Source: UBA2256 sp964531105
GTDB taxonomy: Bacteria; Spirochaetota; Spirochaetia; Treponematales; Rectinemataceae
Direction of reading: 5' to 3'
DNA: 15,244 nucleotides
NCBI GenBank assembly: GCA_964531105.1
Contig: CAZHFN010000039.1
Coordinates: forward strand, 1 to 15,244
How positions within the stretch are numbered: position 1 is the stretch's first letter; every line of letters begins with the position of its first letter. This document shows, piece by piece, positions 13,198 through 15,244 of the stretch. Made by a program: the position numbers and the translations under genes. The notes under the pieces are model-generated. The model was given only the letters and a program-made list of their open reading frames with translations. It was not told the origin of the DNA and did no database searches.

Positions 13198-14649
13198 ATG
13201 AAGGCTGATATAGGACTTATTGGATTAGCGGTGATGGGCGAGAATCTGGTGCTCAACATGGAGAGCAAGGGCTTCAGCGTCGCTGTCTACAACAGGACAA
13301 CCAGCAAGGTGGACGATTTCCTGGCCGGCCGAGGGGCGGGCAAGAGAATCTTGGGTGCCCACTCCCTCTCAGAGCTGGCATCACAGCTTACATCACCCCG
13401 CAAGGTGATGATCATGGTCAAGGCCGGTCAGGCGGTGGACGACACCATAGCCCAGCTTCTACCCTACCTGGACAAGGGCGACATTATTATTGACGGAGGC
13501 AACTCCAACTACGAGGATACCAGGCGCAGGGCAGCCGAGCTGGAGGCTAAGGGCTTCCTCTTCGTGGGCTCCGGCGTTTCGGGCGGTGAGGAAGGAGCCT
13601 TGAACGGACCATCTCTGATGCCCGGCGGCTCGGTGGCGGCATGGAACCATATAAGACCCATTTTTCAGGCCATAGCGGCCAAGGTGGAGGACGGCAGCCC
13701 CTGCTGCGATTGGGTGGGCTCCGACGGAGCTGGACACTTTGTGAAGATGGTGCACAACGGCATCGAGTACGGGGACATGCAGCTTATCTGCGAGGTCTAC
13801 CAGATCATGAGGGACAGGCTGGGCATGAGCGAAGATGAGATGAGCGCAGTTTTCGCCCAGTGGAACTCAGGCGACCTGGACTCTTACCTGGTGGAGATCA
13901 CCAGAGACATCCTGGCCTACAAGGACGAGGATGGTAAACCCCTGGTGACCAAGATCCTGGACACCGCTGGCCAGAAGGGCACAGGCAAGTGGGCGGGCAT
14001 AGCTGCCCTCAATTTTGGCGTCCCCCTCACTCTCATAGGGGAGTCGGTCTTTGCCCGCTGCCTGTCGGCGGCCAAGGCAGAACGGGTTATCGCCTCGAAG
14101 ATCCTGGCCGGTCCCCAGGCCCCGGCTTTCTCTGGCGATAAAAAGGCCTTTGTAAACGATCTAGGGGCAGCCCTCTACGCAGCCAAGGTAGTCTCCTACG
14201 CCCAGGGCTTCCTCCTAATGGCCGAGGCGGCCAAGGAGTACGGCTGGAGCCTGGACTTCGGCTCCATAGCCCTCATGTGGAGGGGTGGCTGCATTATCCG
14301 TTCGGCCTTCCTGGGCAAGATCAAGGAAGCCTTCGACAAGGACAAGGCCCTGGCCAATCTAATGCTCGCTCCCTTCTTCGCCGAGAAGCTGGGTGCCAGC
14401 CAGGCCAGCTGGAGGCGTGTGGTGGCCGAATGCGCCGTATCGGGCATCCCCGCACCTGCCCTCTACTCAGCCCTCTCCTATTACGACGGAATGAGGACAG
14501 AGCGGCTGCCGGCCAACCTTTTGCAGGCCCAGCGCGACTATTTCGGTGCCCATACCTATGAGCGGGTCGATCAGCCTAGGGGCAAGTTTTTCCACACAAA
14601 CTGGACAGGCCATGGCGGCACAACCTCCGCCTCCACCTATACTGTGTAA
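13198..14649 (+). CDS. gnd: 6-phosphogluconate dehydrogenase, decarboxylating (NADP-type)
   Basis: 483 aa, the usual length of the long-form enzyme, which oxidises 6-phosphogluconate to ribulose 5-phosphate and CO2 in the oxidative pentose phosphate pathway. The Rossmann loop GLAVMG is at 9-14. NRT at 32-34 matches the phosphate-binding residues of NADP-dependent forms. IDGGNSNYEDT is at 98-108, and GVSGGEEGALNGPSLMPGG at 126-144 covers the substrate site. Catalytic Lys183 and Glu190 lie in FVKMVHNGIEYG. The C-terminal tail HTNWTGHGGTTSASTYTV carries further substrate contacts. The enzyme looks complete. I chose ATG at 13198 because GGAGGG lies just upstream and the protein then starts at the Rossmann strand. 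An in-frame TTG at 13174 would add eight unlikely residues. It follows the RpiR gene and precedes the kinase gene by 20 nt. Confidence 0.96.
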   Translation: MKADIGLIGLAVMGENLVLNMESKGFSVAVYNRTTSKVDDFLAGRGAGKRILGAHSLSELASQLTSPRKVMIMVKAGQAVDDTIAQLLPYLDKGDIIIDGGNSNYEDTRRRAAELEAKGFLFVGSGVSGGEEGALNGPSLMPGGSVAAWNHIRPIFQAIAAKVEDGSPCCDWVGSDGAGHFVKMVHNGIEYGDMQLICEVYQIMRDRLGMSEDEMSAVFAQWNSGDLDSYLVEITRDILAYKDEDGKPLVTKILDTAGQKGTGKWAGIAALNFGVPLTLIGESVFARCLSAAKAERVIASKILAGPQAPAFSGDKKAFVNDLGAALYAAKVVSYAQGFLLMAEAAKEYGWSLDFGSIALMWRGGCIIRSAFLGKIKEAFDKDKALANLMLAPFFAEKLGASQASWRRVVAECAVSGIPAPALYSALSYYDGMRTERLPANLLQAQRDYFGAHTYERVDQPRGKFFHTNWTGHGGTTSASTYTV

Positions 14650-14669
14650 AGTCAGAAAGGAGTAACATT

Positions 14670-15244
14670 ATGTCAGAATTTAAAATTCCGGCTAAAAAAG
14701 CCGGTGGATTGGATTTCCTCTCCCTGGGTGCTCTAGTCACCAGGCTCGATCCGGGCATCATCCCCTTCGGTTTTGCCGACACCTATCAGATCCACGTATC
14801 CGGCGGCGAGTTCAACGTAGCCGCCAACCTGGCCCGCTGCTTTGGCCAAAGTACGGCCGTGGCCAGCGCCATGGTCGACTACCCCATCGGGGCTAAAATC
14901 GAAGGCGAAGTGCGCAAGATGGGAGTCCAGGGTATCTATAAGCGCTTCAAGCACGATGGAGTTCGGGGGCCTAACATGGCCCAAGTCTGGTCGGATCGCG
15001 GCCAGGGCGTGCGGGCTCCCGTGGTCTTCTACAATAGGGCCAACGAGGCGGCGGCTCTTTTAAAACCCGGCGATTTCGACTGGGATGCCCTCTTTGCCAA
15101 GGGAGTCCGCTGGCTCCACTCGGGCGGCATATTCGCCGCCCTCTCTCCAACGACCCCTGAACTGGTCATCGAGGCCATGAAGGCGGCCAAGAAGGCCGGG
15201 GCAGTGGTTTCCTTCGACCTCAACTACAGGGCCAAGCTCTGGGC
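14670..15244 (+). CDS. kdgK: PfkB-family sugar kinase, 2-keto-3-deoxygluconate kinase-like, 3' end outside window
   Basis: The first 191 residues of a PfkB/ribokinase-family kinase; the frame is open to the window edge. AAAGGAG lies 7 nt before the ATG, 20 nt after gnd, so the two are co-transcribed. After a short lead, FLSLGALVTRLDP forms the first strand. GGEFNVAANLA (45-55) is the first PfkB signature, at the sugar-binding site. VSFDLNYRAKLW (180-191) is a stretch characteristic of 2-keto-3-deoxygluconate kinases, which make KDG-6-phosphate for the lower Entner-Doudoroff pathway. The catalytic base and ATP-binding motif (second signature) would lie beyond the window. Related sugar kinases such as fructokinase are the alternatives. 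Context with gnd and an RpiR regulator favours sugar-acid catabolism. Confidence 0.75.
   Translation, partial: MSEFKIPAKKAGGLDFLSLGALVTRLDPGIIPFGFADTYQIHVSGGEFNVAANLARCFGQSTAVASAMVDYPIGAKIEGEVRKMGVQGIYKRFKHDGVRGPNMAQVWSDRGQGVRAPVVFYNRANEAAALLKPGDFDWDALFAKGVRWLHSGGIFAALSPTTPELVIEAMKAAKKAGAVVSFDLNYRAKLW

Overview
The window looks like part of a draft chromosome from a diderm bacterium, most likely a spirochaete (Treponema/Spirochaetaceae-like; inference). Supporting points are two lipoproteins with loose lipoboxes of the spirochaetal kind, a soluble signal-peptide-bearing sugar-binding protein (so a periplasm), an outer-membrane beta-barrel ending in Phe, and an RND exporter + LolA-like + barrel operon of a type I associate with spirochaetes. 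Base composition is moderately GC-rich and even. I see no rRNA, tRNA, CRISPR array, insertion sequence or phage gene. Two runs of exactly 100 N (2841-2940 and 11557-11656) are scaffold gaps whose true length is unknown. Each cuts genes, and reading frames drawn through them are not real.

Layout. (1) 108-1973, minus strand: two lipoprotein genes, a 370-aa Pro/Gln-linker lipoprotein followed by an LPP20/FlgO-like lipoprotein. (2) 2220-2840, plus strand: a 46-aa acidic peptide gene overlapping by ATGA the start of a pirin gene that runs into the first gap. (3) 2941-8488, plus strand: a TetR regulator whose 5' end is lost in the gap, a 907-aa MMPL/RND exporter, a periplasmic LolA-like protein and an outer-membrane barrel. 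Together they would form an inner membrane-periplasm-outer membrane route for a lipid or lipoprotein cargo. A bidirectional terminator at about 8495-8520 closes this block. (4) 8525-12087, minus strand: a sugar ABC importer (binding protein, then two permeases, no ATPase gene), followed by a diacylglycerol-kinase-family lipid kinase. Two stem-loops lie between the binding protein and permease genes. (5) 12269-15244, plus strand: an RpiR-type sugar-phosphate regulator divergent from the importer, then 6-phosphogluconate dehydrogenase (gnd) and the start of a 2-keto-3-deoxygluconate kinase-like PfkB gene that leaves the window.

How they may work together. Blocks 4 and 5 read as a sugar or sugar-acid uptake and catabolism locus. 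The RpiR protein probably senses a phosphorylated intermediate and acts on the divergent control region, which holds a good sigma-70 promoter for the importer and two palindromes. Block 3 reads as an envelope transport operon under a local TetR. The most interesting parts are the three-layer RND/LolA-like/barrel operon, the uncharacterised small protein coupled to pirin, and the regulatory architecture of the ABC locus.
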